Assembly (NCBI RefSeq): GCF_018131185.1
Contig: NZ_JAFCJE010000010.1
Span: 124,001-188,000, forward strand
DNA from: Bradyrhizobium diazoefficiens
GTDB taxonomy: Bacteria > Pseudomonadota > Alphaproteobacteria > Rhizobiales > Xanthobacteraceae
Length of the DNA stretch: 64,000 nt
Direction of reading: 5' to 3'
Positions within the stretch are counted from its first letter, which is position 1; each line of letters starts with the position of its first letter. The position numbers were made by a program, and so were the translations under genes. Shown piece by piece: positions 29,562 through 37,759 of this stretch. The notes under the pieces were generated by a model, which saw only the letters and a list, made by a program, of their open reading frames with translations, was not told the DNA's origin and made no database searches.

Positions 29562-30190
29562 TGCCGCACACCTATGAAACCGACGGCGCGGCGATCTACC
29601 GTCAGTCCTTTGCGACGATCCGCGCCGAGGCGGACCTTGCGCGCTTTTCGCCTGACGAAGAGCAGGTCGTGGTGCGGATGATCCACGCCGCCGGCATGGT
29701 CGGCCTCGAGGCGCATATCCGCTTCACGCCTGGGATGGCGACCGCCGCGCGCGCGGCCTTGCAGAAGGGCGCGCCGATCCTGTGCGACGCGCGCATGGTC
29801 TCGGAAGGGATTACGCGCGCGAGATTGCCCGCGGCCAATGCCGTCATCTGCACGCTTGGCGACGCCGAGGTTCCCGAACTGGCGCAATCGATGCGCAACA
29901 CGCGCTCGGCCGCGGCGCTGGAGCTGTGGCGGCCGCATCTCGACGGTGCAATCGTTGCAATCGGCAATGCGCCGACCGCGCTGTTTCATCTTCTCAACAT
30001 GCTGGAGGACCGCGACTGTCCGCGGCCTGCGGCGATCATCGGCTGCCCGGTGGGATTCGTTGGTGCGGCCGAATCCAAGGCCGCGCTGATGGCCGATCCG
30101 CCTGTGCCGGCGTTGACGGTCGAGGGCCGCCTCGGCGGCTCCGCGATCACGGTCGCCGCCGTGAATGCATTGGCGAGCCGGAGCGAATAG
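29561..30190 (+). CDS. cobH: Precorrin-8X methylmutase CobH
   Basis: CobH moves the methyl group from C11 to C12 to give hydrogenobyrinic acid. The 209-aa sequence has the catalytic His in RMIHAAGMVG (His 42), then KGAPILCDARMVSEGI, and PTALFHLLNMLED and PVGFVGAAESK near the C-terminus, all conserved in the family. Length is standard. The start codon shares a base with the cobG stop (TGATG), so the genes are translationally coupled; cobI follows 2 bases after its stop. Confidence 0.96.
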   Translation: MPHTYETDGAAIYRQSFATIRAEADLARFSPDEEQVVVRMIHAAGMVGLEAHIRFTPGMATAARAALQKGAPILCDARMVSEGITRARLPAANAVICTLGDAEVPELAQSMRNTRSAAALELWRPHLDGAIVAIGNAPTALFHLLNMLEDRDCPRPAAIIGCPVGFVGAAESKAALMADPPVPALTVEGRLGGSAITVAAVNALASRSE

Positions 30191-30192
30191 CG

Positions 30193-30924
30193 ATGGGACG
30201 CATCATATGCTGCGGTCTCGGCCCCGGCGATCCTGATCTGATGAGTGTGCGCGCCGACCGCACCGTGCGCGGCGCCAGGCATGTCGCCTATTTCCGCAAG
30301 ATGGGCCGGCCGGGCCAGGCGCGGCGCATCGTCGACGGCATGCTGGCGGCGGATGTGGCCGAATATCCCATGGAATATCCTGTCACGACCGAGATCGCCT
30401 TCGACAGCGTTGAATATGTGCAGCTGCTCGCCGGCTTCTACGACGAATGGGCCGAGCGCCTGGCGCGGCTTGCGCGCGCGGTCGATGTCGTCGTGCTCTG
30501 CGAGGGCGATCCCTACTTCTACGGCTCCTTCATGCATCTGCACACGCGCCTGCAGGGACGGGCCGAGATCGAGGTGATCGCCGGCATTCCCGGCATGGTC
30601 GGCTGCTGGAATGGCGTCGGACAGCCGATCGCGCTCGGCGATGACGTGACGACCGTGCTGATGGGCACGCTGGCTGAAGACGAGCTCGAGCGGCGCATGC
30701 GCGATTCCGATGCGCTCGTCGTCATGAAGACCGGCCGCAATCTCGCAAAGGTGCGCCGCGCGCTCAGCGCCGCCGGCCGGCTGGACGACGCCTGGCTGGT
30801 CGAGCGTGGCACCATGCCGGGCGAGCGCGTGGTGCGGCTCGCCGAGATCGACGGCGCCGACTGTCCCTATTTCGCGATCGTGCTGGTGCACGGCAAGGGC
30901 CGGCATCTGGACGCCGCCGAATGA
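30193..30924 (+). CDS. cobI: Precorrin-2 C20-methyltransferase CobI
   Basis: An S-adenosylmethionine-dependent tetrapyrrole methylase that methylates C20 of precorrin-2. The 243-aa protein begins MGRIICCGLGPGDPDLMS, the glycine-rich N-terminal motif. It continues with VVLCEGDPYFYGSFMHLH (about 99-116) and VIAGIPGMVGCWN (about 129-141), as in CobI. The sequence after the start is normal, and the ATG is preceded by a purine-rich GAGCGAATAG. The gene begins 2 bases after cobH and overlaps cobJ by ATGA. Confidence 0.95.
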   Translation: MGRIICCGLGPGDPDLMSVRADRTVRGARHVAYFRKMGRPGQARRIVDGMLAADVAEYPMEYPVTTEIAFDSVEYVQLLAGFYDEWAERLARLARAVDVVVLCEGDPYFYGSFMHLHTRLQGRAEIEVIAGIPGMVGCWNGVGQPIALGDDVTTVLMGTLAEDELERRMRDSDALVVMKTGRNLAKVRRALSAAGRLDDAWLVERGTMPGERVVRLAEIDGADCPYFAIVLVHGKGRHLDAAE

Positions 30925-31655
30925 CTGGTACCTTGACCATCGCGGGCCTCGGGCCCGGCAGCGACGCGCTGGTGACGCCGGAAGTCTCCGCCGCGCTCGC
31001 GGCCGCGACCGACATTCTGGGTTATGCGCCCTATGTCGCGCGGGTGCCGCCGCGAGCCGGGCTCACCCTGCACCCCTCCGACAACCGCGAAGAGCTGCAA
31101 CGCGCGCGCGAAGCCTTGCGGCTCGCCGCCGAAGGCGGTCAGGTCGTCATCGTGTCATCCGGCGATCCCGGCGTCTTTGCGATGGCCTCCGCCGTGTTCG
31201 AGGCGCTGGAACAGGCGCCGCAATGGCGCGAGCTGCCGATCCGCGTGCTGCCGGGCGTCACCGCGATGCTGGCGGCTGCCGCCCGAGCCGGCGCGCCGCT
31301 CGGTCATGATTTCTGCGCGATCAATCTTTCCGACAACCTCAAGCCGTGGGCGGTGATCGAGAAGCGCTTGAGGCTTGCCGCCGCGGCCGACTTCGCCATC
31401 GCGATGTACAATCCGCGCTCGGCAAGCCGGCCGGAAGGATTTGGCCGTACGCTTTCTGTGCTTCGAGAAGCAGGCTGCGGCGAGCGCCTCGTGATCTTTG
31501 CGCGCGCGGTCAGTGCGGCTGACGAGAAGATCGAGACGGTGACGCTGAACGAAGCGACGCCCGAGATGGCCGATATGCGCACGCTGGTCATCGTCGGCAA
31601 TTCGCAGACGCGCCGCGTCGGCCGCTGGGTCTATGCACCGAGGCGGGTCGAATGA
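30921..31655 (+). CDS. cobJ: Precorrin-3B C17-methyltransferase CobJ
   Basis: CobJ methylates C17 and drives ring contraction to give precorrin-4. The 244-aa tetrapyrrole methylase has TIAGLGPGSDALVTPEV at the N-terminus, GYAPYVARV, then VVIVSSGDPGVFAMASAVFEAL (about 75-96), LPGVTAMLAAAARAGAPLGHDFC, and MYNPRSASRP, matching CobJ. It overlaps cobI by 4 bases. Its last 25 bases overlap the 3' end of cobK, which is on the other strand. Confidence 0.95.
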   Translation: MTGTLTIAGLGPGSDALVTPEVSAALAAATDILGYAPYVARVPPRAGLTLHPSDNREELQRAREALRLAAEGGQVVIVSSGDPGVFAMASAVFEALEQAPQWRELPIRVLPGVTAMLAAAARAGAPLGHDFCAINLSDNLKPWAVIEKRLRLAAAADFAIAMYNPRSASRPEGFGRTLSVLREAGCGERLVIFARAVSAADEKIETVTLNEATPEMADMRTLVIVGNSQTRRVGRWVYAPRRVE

Positions 31656-32377
31656 CCGAGCCACTGCATCACCTCGGTGACGCTCTCAACCCGTCGGCGC
31701 TCGGGCAGCTCCGGCCGCGAGATCATGACCACGGGAAGGCCGAGCATGCGCGCCGCGTCGATCTTGGCGCGCGCGCCGTCGCCGCCGGAATTGCGGGCGA
31801 CGATCCAGGCGATGCCGCGCGCCCGCATCATCTCCAGTTCGCCGCCAAGGGAGAATGGTCCACGCGATACGATGACGTCGGCCGCAAAGGGAAGGGGCGC
31901 TTCGGGCGGATCGACGAAGCGAAGCGTATAGGCGTGCTGCGGCTTCATCGCGAACGGCGCGATGTGCTGGCGGCCGATGGCGAGGAACACGTTTGCGGGC
32001 ATCTCGGGCAGTGCCGCGGCCGCGGCACTGACATCTGCAACCTCGATCCAATTGTCGCCGGACATGCTACCCCAGGGCGCACGCTCCAGCGCGATCAGCG
32101 GCGTTGCAGTGTCCGCGCACGCTTCGACAGCGTTGCGGCTCATCTCAGCTGCGAACGGATGCGTCGCGTCGATCACATGCGTGATGCGCTCGTCGCTGAT
32201 GTAACCCGCAAGCCCGCTCACGCCGCCGAAACCGCCGATGCGGGTCGGCAGCGGCTGATCGGCCGGCACGTGAGTGCGACCGGCGTACGAATAGATGGCA
32301 TCGATGCGCGCGCGCGCCATCTCTCCAGCGAGCAGGCTCGCATCGGCAGTTCCGCCCAGTATGAGGGCGCGCATCAT
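31631..32377 (-). CDS. cobK: Precorrin-6A reductase CobK, antisense within the cob operon
   Basis: CobK uses NADPH to reduce the C18-C19 double bond of precorrin-6A. The 248-aa protein has a Rossmann-like start RALILGGTADASLLAGEM, YSYAGRTHVPADQP with GGFGG, THVIDATHPFAAEMSRNA (about 65-82), and VSRGPFSLGGE. It lies on the strand opposite to all its neighbours. Its 3' end overlaps cobJ by 25 bases and its start codon overlaps the divergent cobL start by 2 bases; the second ATG at 32374 would just abut it. An AGGGA site for cobK lies inside cobL codons, so its promoter must lie inside cobL. Confidence 0.95.
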   Translation of the reverse strand: MMRALILGGTADASLLAGEMARARIDAIYSYAGRTHVPADQPLPTRIGGFGGVSGLAGYISDERITHVIDATHPFAAEMSRNAVEACADTATPLIALERAPWGSMSGDNWIEVADVSAAAAALPEMPANVFLAIGRQHIAPFAMKPQHAYTLRFVDPPEAPLPFAADVIVSRGPFSLGGELEMMRARGIAWIVARNSGGDGARAKIDAARMLGLPVVMISRPELPERRRVESVTEVMQWLGHSTRLGA

Positions 32378-33557
32378 GGCTGATCCCTGGCTGACCATCA
32401 TCGGTATCGGCGAAGATGGCCTTGCCGGGCTGTCCGAGGCAAGCCGAAAGGCGCTCAACGATGCCGAAACCGTGTTCGGCGGCGAGCGGCACCTCGCACT
32501 TGCCGGCGTCGGGAGCCGTGGTCGTTCATGGCCGGTGCCGTTCGATGCCAATGTCGTGCTGAGTCGCCGCGACCGGCCGACGGTGGTGCTGGCCTCCGGC
32601 GATCCGTTCTGGCACGGTGCGGGCGCTGTTCTCGCCGAGACGCTTCAGGCTGGCGAGTGGATTGCGCATTCCGCGCCGTCGACCTTCTCGCTCGCCGCCG
32701 CGCGACTTGGCTGGCGCCTCGAAATCGTCGCCTGCCTCGGACTCCACGCCGCACCGTTCGAACGTCTCGTTCCGCATCTGGCGCAAGGCGCACGCATCAT
32801 CTGCCTCGTACGCGGCGGGACAGCGGCTAGCGATCTCGCAAGATGGTTGAGCGAGCGCGGATGGGGCGCCTCGACCTTTTGGACGCTCGCTGCCCTTGGC
32901 GGGCCGCAAGAAAGCATCAGAGAATGTCGCGCCGATAGCTTTGCAGGTAATCTCGCTGAAGCGCTGGTCACAGTCGCCATCGAGGCAAATGGCGGACAAG
33001 GCATGCCGCGGAGTTCGGGCCTGTCAGACGCTTTGTTCGTCCACGACGGACAGATCACGAAGCGGCCGGTGCGCGCGCTCGCGCTTTCGGCGCTGGCGCC
33101 GCGTCCAGGCGAGCGGCTGTGGGACATCGGCGCCGGCTCGGGCTCGATCTCGGTCGAGTGGGCACGGTGCGGCGGGACGGCGACCGCAATCGAGGCGCGT
33201 GAGGATCGTGTCGCGAACATCCGCAAGAATGCAGCCGCATTCGGACTTTCGCATCGGATCATGGTCGTCTCGGGGAGGGCACCGGAAGCTCTTGCTGGGC
33301 TGGAAGCGCCAGATGCCGTCTTCGTCGGCGGCGGTCTCGATCATGCGATGTTCGACGCGATCTGGTCGCCGCTTGCGCCGGGGACGCGGCTGGTTGCGCA
33401 CGCGGTGACGCTGGAGACGGACGCGCTGCTTGGCGAGCTGCATCAGCGCCATGGCGGCGAACTGATGCGGGTGGAGATTGCGCATGCCGCGCCGCTCGGC
33501 CGCTATCGGTCCTGGGACGCGGCACGTCCATTGGTGCAATGGAGTACGGTCCGATGA
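32376..33557 (+). CDS. cobL: Precorrin-6B C5,15-methyltransferase (decarboxylating) CobL
   Basis: A fusion enzyme of 393 aa. The N-terminal half (CbiE-like; LTIIGIGEDGLAGLSEA, VVLASGDPFWHGAG) methylates one meso carbon. The C-terminal half (CbiT-like; RPGERLWDIGAGSGSISVEW from about residue 240, then VFVGGGLDH) decarboxylates and methylates the other. GAGGG about 8 bases upstream of the ATG is a good ribosome site and lies within cobK on the other strand. The start at 32376 fits the family N-terminus. The stop overlaps cobE by ATGA. Confidence 0.95.
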   Translation: MADPWLTIIGIGEDGLAGLSEASRKALNDAETVFGGERHLALAGVGSRGRSWPVPFDANVVLSRRDRPTVVLASGDPFWHGAGAVLAETLQAGEWIAHSAPSTFSLAAARLGWRLEIVACLGLHAAPFERLVPHLAQGARIICLVRGGTAASDLARWLSERGWGASTFWTLAALGGPQESIRECRADSFAGNLAEALVTVAIEANGGQGMPRSSGLSDALFVHDGQITKRPVRALALSALAPRPGERLWDIGAGSGSISVEWARCGGTATAIEAREDRVANIRKNAAAFGLSHRIMVVSGRAPEALAGLEAPDAVFVGGGLDHAMFDAIWSPLAPGTRLVAHAVTLETDALLGELHQRHGGELMRVEIAHAAPLGRYRSWDAARPLVQWSTVR

Positions 33558-33922
33558 AGGTCGCCGGACTGGGTTTCAGGAAGGACGTCACGCTGGCCTC
33601 GTTGCGCGAAGCGCTGCTGGCGGCGGGTGGTGCCGAAGGTCTCGCAGCCATGGCGACTGTCAGCGACAAGGCGGACACAGAGACGTTGAAGCAGCTCGCG
33701 CGTGAGTGCGGTGTGCCGATCAAGGCTGTTCCGGCCGATGTACTGGCGGGCATCGACACGCCGACGCAGTCGAGGCTCGTCGCCGAGAAATTCGGGACGG
33801 GTTCGATTGCCGAAGCCGCAGCGCTCGCTGCGGTTGGCCCAGGCGCGCGGCTGATTGCGAGGCGCGTGATCTCGCAGGATCGCACCGCGACCGCGGCCAT
33901 CGCCGAAGGAGACGGCGCATGA
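33554..33922 (+). CDS. cobE: CobE / CbiG C-terminal-domain protein
   Basis: A 122-aa protein corresponding to the C-terminal domain of CbiG and to stand-alone CobE, which is needed for normal B12 synthesis although its chemistry is uncertain. It begins MKVAGLGFRKDVTLASL, and has MATVSDKADTETLKQLARE and PTQSRLVAEKFGTGSIAEAAALA, the family consensus stretch. The start overlapping the cobL stop (ATGA at 33554) is preferred; an in-frame ATG at 33539 would lie deeper in cobL. The 3' end overlaps cobM by 4 bases. Confidence 0.88.
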   Translation: MKVAGLGFRKDVTLASLREALLAAGGAEGLAAMATVSDKADTETLKQLARECGVPIKAVPADVLAGIDTPTQSRLVAEKFGTGSIAEAAALAAVGPGARLIARRVISQDRTATAAIAEGDGA

Positions 33923-34701
33923 CGGTGCATTTCATCGGCGCAGGACCGGGCGCGTCTGACTTGTTGACCTTGCGCGGCCGCGACCTGATCGCGGCCTGTC
34001 CGGTCTGTCTCTATGCCGGCTCGCTCGTGCCTGAAGGCGTGCTGGCGCATTGTCCGCGTGGGGCGCGCATCGTCAACACTGCGCCGCTGTCGCTCGACGA
34101 GATCATCGCGGAGATCGTCGCCGCGCATGCGGACGGCAAGGACGTCGCGCGGCTGCATTCCGGCGATCTCTCGATCTGGTCCGCGATGGGCGAGCAGCTC
34201 CGCCGCCTGCGCGCGCTTGGCATTCCCTATTCGGTGACGCCAGGTGTGCCATCTTTCTCCGCTGCGGCGGCGGCGCTGGAGGCAGAGCTGACGCTGCCCG
34301 GTCTCGCCCAGACGGTCGTGCTCACGCGCACGCCGGGCCGCGCCAGCGCGATGCCTGAAGGCGAGAAGCTGGCCGCATTCGCCGCGACCGGCGCGGTGCT
34401 CGCGATCCATCTGTCGATCCATCTGCTCGACAACGTCGTCGCCGAGCTCACGCCGCATTACGGCGCGGATTGTCCGGTCGCCATCGTCTGGCGCGCGAGC
34501 TGGCCGGACCAGCGCATCGTCCGCGCGACGCTCGGCACGCTCGATGCCGCGGTCGGCACGGAGATGGAGCGCACCGCGCTGATCCTGGTCGGCAAGACGC
34601 TCGGCGCTGCGGATTTCGACGAGAGCCGCCTCTATGCCGCCGACTACGACCGCCGCTATCGGCCTGTCGGCGCCGAGCCGCGCTTTCCGGAGGCGACGTG
34701 A
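33919..34701 (+). CDS. cobM: Precorrin-4 C11-methyltransferase CobM
   Basis: CobM adds the C11 methyl group to precorrin-4, giving precorrin-5. The 260-aa tetrapyrrole methylase has TVHFIGAGPGASDLLTLRG, then VCLYAGSLVPEGVL, VARLHSGDLSIWSAMGEQ (about 76-93), VTPGVPSFSAAAAALEAELT and LTRTPGRAS, all characteristic of CobM/CbiF. It overlaps cobE by ATGA, and its stop shares one base with the cobB start (TGATG). Confidence 0.96.
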   Translation: MTVHFIGAGPGASDLLTLRGRDLIAACPVCLYAGSLVPEGVLAHCPRGARIVNTAPLSLDEIIAEIVAAHADGKDVARLHSGDLSIWSAMGEQLRRLRALGIPYSVTPGVPSFSAAAAALEAELTLPGLAQTVVLTRTPGRASAMPEGEKLAAFAATGAVLAIHLSIHLLDNVVAELTPHYGADCPVAIVWRASWPDQRIVRATLGTLDAAVGTEMERTALILVGKTLGAADFDESRLYAADYDRRYRPVGAEPRFPEAT

Positions 34702-36011
34702 TGGCGGCAGGCCTCGTCATCTCCGCACCGGCCTCGGGCGTCGGCAAGACCACGCTGACGCTGGCGCTCGCGCGTGCCTGGCGCAATCGCGGCCTGAACG
34801 TGCAGTGCTTCAAGAGCGGGCCTGACTACATCGATCCCGCCTTCCACGCCGCCGCCACGGGGCGCGCTTCCGTCAACGTCGACAGTTGGGCGATGGACCG
34901 CGGAGGAATAGCGCATCTCGTCCGCCGCGGTGCGGACGCAGATATCGTCCTCGCCGAGGGATCGATGGGCCTTTTCGACGGCGTCGCCGCGCGCGGTGTC
35001 TCCGGCACCGGTGCCACCGCGGATATCGCGGAGATGCTGGGCTGGCCGGTGGTGCTGGTGATCGATCCCTCGGGTCAGGCGCAGACGGCGGCGGCGATCG
35101 CCGCGGGCCTTCGCGATTATCGACCCGGCGTGAGACTCGCGGGCGTCGTGCTCAATCGTGTCGCCAGCCCGCGTCACGAAGATCTCGTGCGGCGCGCGCT
35201 CAACGATGTGGGCATCGCCGTCTTCGGCGCGCTGCCGCGTCATGCCGAGATCAGCCTGCCGAAGCGGCATCTCGGCCTCGTCCAGGCCGAAGAGCAGGCG
35301 GAGATCGGCAAGCTGATCGACGAGGCCGCGCGCTTCGTTGCCGAGCATGTCGATCTCGACGCGGTGCTGCGGTCGGCAGGTTCCTGGTCGCCGCCACCTG
35401 CCGCGAACGGCCTGAACGTGACGCCGCCCGGCCAGCGCATTGCGCTCGCGCGCGATGCCGCGTTCTCCTTCGTCTATCCGCACATGCTGGAAGCCTGGCG
35501 CGCGGCGGGCGCCGAGATATTGCCGTTCTCGCCGCTGGCCGATGAAGCGCCTGACGCGAGCGCCGACGTCTGCTGGCTGCCCGGCGGCTATCCGGAGCTT
35601 CATGCCGGCAGGATCGCCGCCAACGCGCGCTTTCGCAGCTCCTTGCGTGACTTCGCCGAAACGCGGCCGGTGCATGGCGAATGCGGGGGCTATATGGTGC
35701 TGGGAACCGCTTTGACCGACGCGGACGGTATCCGCCACGAGATGACAGGCCTGCTTGGCCTCGAGACGAGCTTTGCGAAACGCCGCATGCATCTGGGCTA
35801 CCGCCTTGCCGAACTCGCCGCACCGATGCCGGGCCATCGGGCCGGCGCGCGTCTGCGCGGCCACGAGTTTCACTACTCGACCATCATCGCCCAGCCCGAT
35901 ACGGCGCTGGCCGTCGTGCACGATGCAACGGGCGCTGTCATTGCCGAGACGGGCTCGCGGCGCGGGCAGGCCACCGGCACGTTCTTCCATCTGATCGCGG
36001 AGGACCGGTGA
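34701..36011 (+). CDS. cobB: Hydrogenobyrinic acid a,c-diamide synthase CobB
   Basis: This glutamine-dependent amidotransferase amidates the a and c side chains before cobalt insertion by CobN. The 436-aa protein has a P-loop domain (LVISAPASGVGKTTLTLALA, residues 5-24), VQCFKSGPDYIDPAFH (33-48), EGSMGLFDG, and a C-terminal glutaminase domain with CWLPGGYPELHA and the nucleophile Cys in HGECGGYMVLG, then the terminal HEFHYS. The start overlaps cobM by one base. The stop overlaps the GTG of cobA. The position in the aerobic cluster supports hydrogenobyrinic acid rather than cobyrinic acid as substrate. Confidence 0.95.
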   Translation: MAAGLVISAPASGVGKTTLTLALARAWRNRGLNVQCFKSGPDYIDPAFHAAATGRASVNVDSWAMDRGGIAHLVRRGADADIVLAEGSMGLFDGVAARGVSGTGATADIAEMLGWPVVLVIDPSGQAQTAAAIAAGLRDYRPGVRLAGVVLNRVASPRHEDLVRRALNDVGIAVFGALPRHAEISLPKRHLGLVQAEEQAEIGKLIDEAARFVAEHVDLDAVLRSAGSWSPPPAANGLNVTPPGQRIALARDAAFSFVYPHMLEAWRAAGAEILPFSPLADEAPDASADVCWLPGGYPELHAGRIAANARFRSSLRDFAETRPVHGECGGYMVLGTALTDADGIRHEMTGLLGLETSFAKRRMHLGYRLAELAAPMPGHRAGARLRGHEFHYSTIIAQPDTALAVVHDATGAVIAETGSRRGQATGTFFHLIAEDR

Positions 36012-36739
36012 GCGGCTTTGTCTCCTTCGTCTCCGCCGGCCCCGGCGATCCCGAACTGCTCACGCTCAAGGGCGCTGCGCGGCTGCGCGAGGCCGACGTC
36101 GTGCTCTACGACGATCTTGCCTCGGGCGCGATCCTCGATCTCGCCCGGCCCGGCGCCAATCTCGTCGCGGTCGGGAAGCGGGCCGGGCGACCCTCGACCA
36201 GGCAGCACCATGTCAACCGTCTCCTGGTCGACTATGCCGCGACAGGCGTGCGCGTGGTGCGGCTCAAGTCGGGCGATGCCGGTATTTTCGGCCGGCTCGA
36301 AGAAGAGCTGGAGACGCTGCGCGAGTCGGGCATCGGCTATGAGATCATTCCCGGCGTCACCTCGGCCTGTGTGGCCGCCGCGCAAGCCGGCATTCCCCTG
36401 ACCCGTCGCCACACCTCGCGCCGGGTGCAGTTCGTGACCGGGGCCGACGTCACCGGCGAGCTGCCGCCCAATCTGAACTGGGCCGCGCTGGCCGACCCCG
36501 AAGCGACGACGGTGGTCTATATGGGCCGGCGCACCTTTCCGGCGCTTGCCGCAAAATTGATCGCGCACGGTCTCGCCGCGGATACGCCGGCGCTGTTCGC
36601 CGAATCCCTCGGCCGCCCCGACGAGCGGCTGGTCCGCACCACCATTGCCGAGCTTGCCGAGCAGCTTGCCCGTGGCGGCGCCGCCTCGACGGCCGCGGTA
36701 ATCCTGTTCGGCGCGCTGGCGGGGGATCAACCGTCGTGA
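36008..36739 (+). CDS. cobA: Uroporphyrinogen-III C-methyltransferase CobA
   Basis: CobA methylates C2 and C7 of uroporphyrinogen III to form precorrin-2, the entry step to the corrin branch. The 243-aa protein starts at a GTG that overlaps the cobB stop (GTGA). It shows VSAGPGDPELLTLKGA, DVVLYDDLAS, VGKRAGRPSTRQ and IPGVTSACVAAAQAGIPLTRR. There is no siroheme-synthase (CysG) fusion. The SAM-site segment reads RLKSGDAGIFGRLEEE rather than the more usual RLKGGDPFIFGRGGEE. It is the last gene of the main operon; riboswitch 2 follows. Confidence 0.93.
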   Translation: MSGFVSFVSAGPGDPELLTLKGAARLREADVVLYDDLASGAILDLARPGANLVAVGKRAGRPSTRQHHVNRLLVDYAATGVRVVRLKSGDAGIFGRLEEELETLRESGIGYEIIPGVTSACVAAAQAGIPLTRRHTSRRVQFVTGADVTGELPPNLNWAALADPEATTVVYMGRRTFPALAAKLIAHGLAADTPALFAESLGRPDERLVRTTIAELAEQLARGGAASTAAVILFGALAGDQPS

Positions 36740-36799
36740 CGGAAGCGGCCACCCTTCGCCCCTTGACGCAGGCTCGCCGAAAGGGGCACACAGGAGAGG

Positions 36800-36998
36800 C
36801 ATGGTGCTCAACGCGGCGCAAAGCGCCGGAGCATAATCGGGAATGGGGGTGGGCGGACCAAGTTGCGGCGCCCAAAACCCCAGCCGCCCCCGCGACTGTA
36901 AGCGGTGAGGGACTTCGATCAGCCACTGGGCCGCAAGGCTCGGGAAGGCCGAAGAACCCCAGTGAACCGCGAGCCAGGAGACCGGCCCTGCACGTTTT
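36800..36998 (+). promoter_or_regulatory. Cobalamin riboswitch 2, upstream of the cbiM-like/cobF/cobT unit
   Basis: The class signatures are GGGAATGGGGGT at about 36839-36850, CAGCCGCCCCCGCGACTGTAAGCGG at about 36882-36906, AGCCACTGGG at about 36920-36929, CGGGAAGGCCGAAG at about 36940-36953, and a B12 box GCGAGCCAGGAGACCGGCC at about 36969-36987. The last part has GG where the consensus has TG (GAGACCTGCC). A possible -35 TTGACG is at 36763-36768. The element occupies most of the 302-base gap between cobA and the next gene; I see no other gene there. Confidence 0.93.
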
Positions 36999-37041
36999 GA
37001 GGCCAAGGCCGTCGGGTGTGACGGCAGGAAGGAATTGAGCC

Positions 37042-37719
37042 ATGCATATCGAACCCGGACTGGTATCCGACGCCAAGCTCGTGTTGAGTTACGCAACCGG
37101 CATCGCCGCAGGTGGCGTTGCCTTGAAGCTCGCGGCCGAGACCGTGCGCGAGCAGGGCATCGTCTCGTTGGCCGTGCGGACGCTGGCCACGACGGCGCTC
37201 GTCTTCATCTTCTTCGAGATCCTGCCGCACTTCCCGGTCGGCGTCTCCGAAGTCCACTTCATTCTCGGCTCGACCTTGTTCCTGCTGTTCGGTCCTGCGC
37301 CTGCCGCCTTTGGTCTCGCCTTCGGCCTGCTGTTCCAGGGCATCTTCTTCGAGCCACCCGACTTGCCGCAATACGGCATGAACGTCACCACACTGCTGGT
37401 GCCGCTGTTCGCGATCCAGGCGATCGCCACGCGGATCATTCCGCGCAATACCGCCTATGTCGATCTCAAGTACCGGCAGGCGCTGGCGCTCTCGACGACC
37501 TACCAGGCCGGCGTGATCGCCTGGGTGGCGTTCTGGGCTCTCTATGGCTCCGGTTTTGCGATGAGCAACCTCGCGAGCATTGCGACGTTCGCGGCGTCCT
37601 ACGCGCTCGTCATCGTGATCGAGCCGCTCGCCGATCTCGCCGTGCTGGCGCTGGCGAAGTCGCTGCGTGGGGTCACCGCGCCCGGCCTCGTTACCCCGCG
37701 CCTGCACAACGCGGCCTGA
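37042..37719 (+). CDS. CbiM-like energy-coupling-factor substrate-binding membrane protein (cobalt uptake, inferred)
   Basis: The 225-aa polytopic protein begins MHIEPG, the N-terminal Met-His start that coordinates metal in CbiM/NikM. It has further candidate ligands at His 63 (LPHFPVG) and His 72 (EVHF), a LFGPAPAAFGLAFGLLFQGIFF stretch like the CbiM GPWAA region, and about six to seven hydrophobic helices. GGAAGGA lies 7 bases before the ATG. It follows a cobalamin riboswitch, which supports cobalt uptake. No CbiN, CbiQ or CbiO gene is adjacent, so it is either a solitary transporter or uses a shared ECF module elsewhere. It is divergent from typical CbiM. Confidence 0.78.
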   Translation: MHIEPGLVSDAKLVLSYATGIAAGGVALKLAAETVREQGIVSLAVRTLATTALVFIFFEILPHFPVGVSEVHFILGSTLFLLFGPAPAAFGLAFGLLFQGIFFEPPDLPQYGMNVTTLLVPLFAIQAIATRIIPRNTAYVDLKYRQALALSTTYQAGVIAWVAFWALYGSGFAMSNLASIATFAASYALVIVIEPLADLAVLALAKSLRGVTAPGLVTPRLHNAA

Positions 37720-37759
37720 GAGATCAGCGAGGGGCGGTAAGCCGCCCCTCGCGCTCGCG

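Noticed and set aside
34656..35990. Long antisense frames in cob genes, such as 34656-35990, 26782-28356 and 40323-42392.
   Set aside because: The opposite strand codes for clear, full-length CobB, CobN and the TonB receptor with family motifs; the antisense frames have low-complexity Arg-rich composition and no ribosome sites.
36008..36739. CysG-like multifunctional siroheme synthase.
   Set aside because: Only the methyltransferase domain (243 aa) is present; there is no NAD-dependent dehydrogenase/ferrochelatase part.
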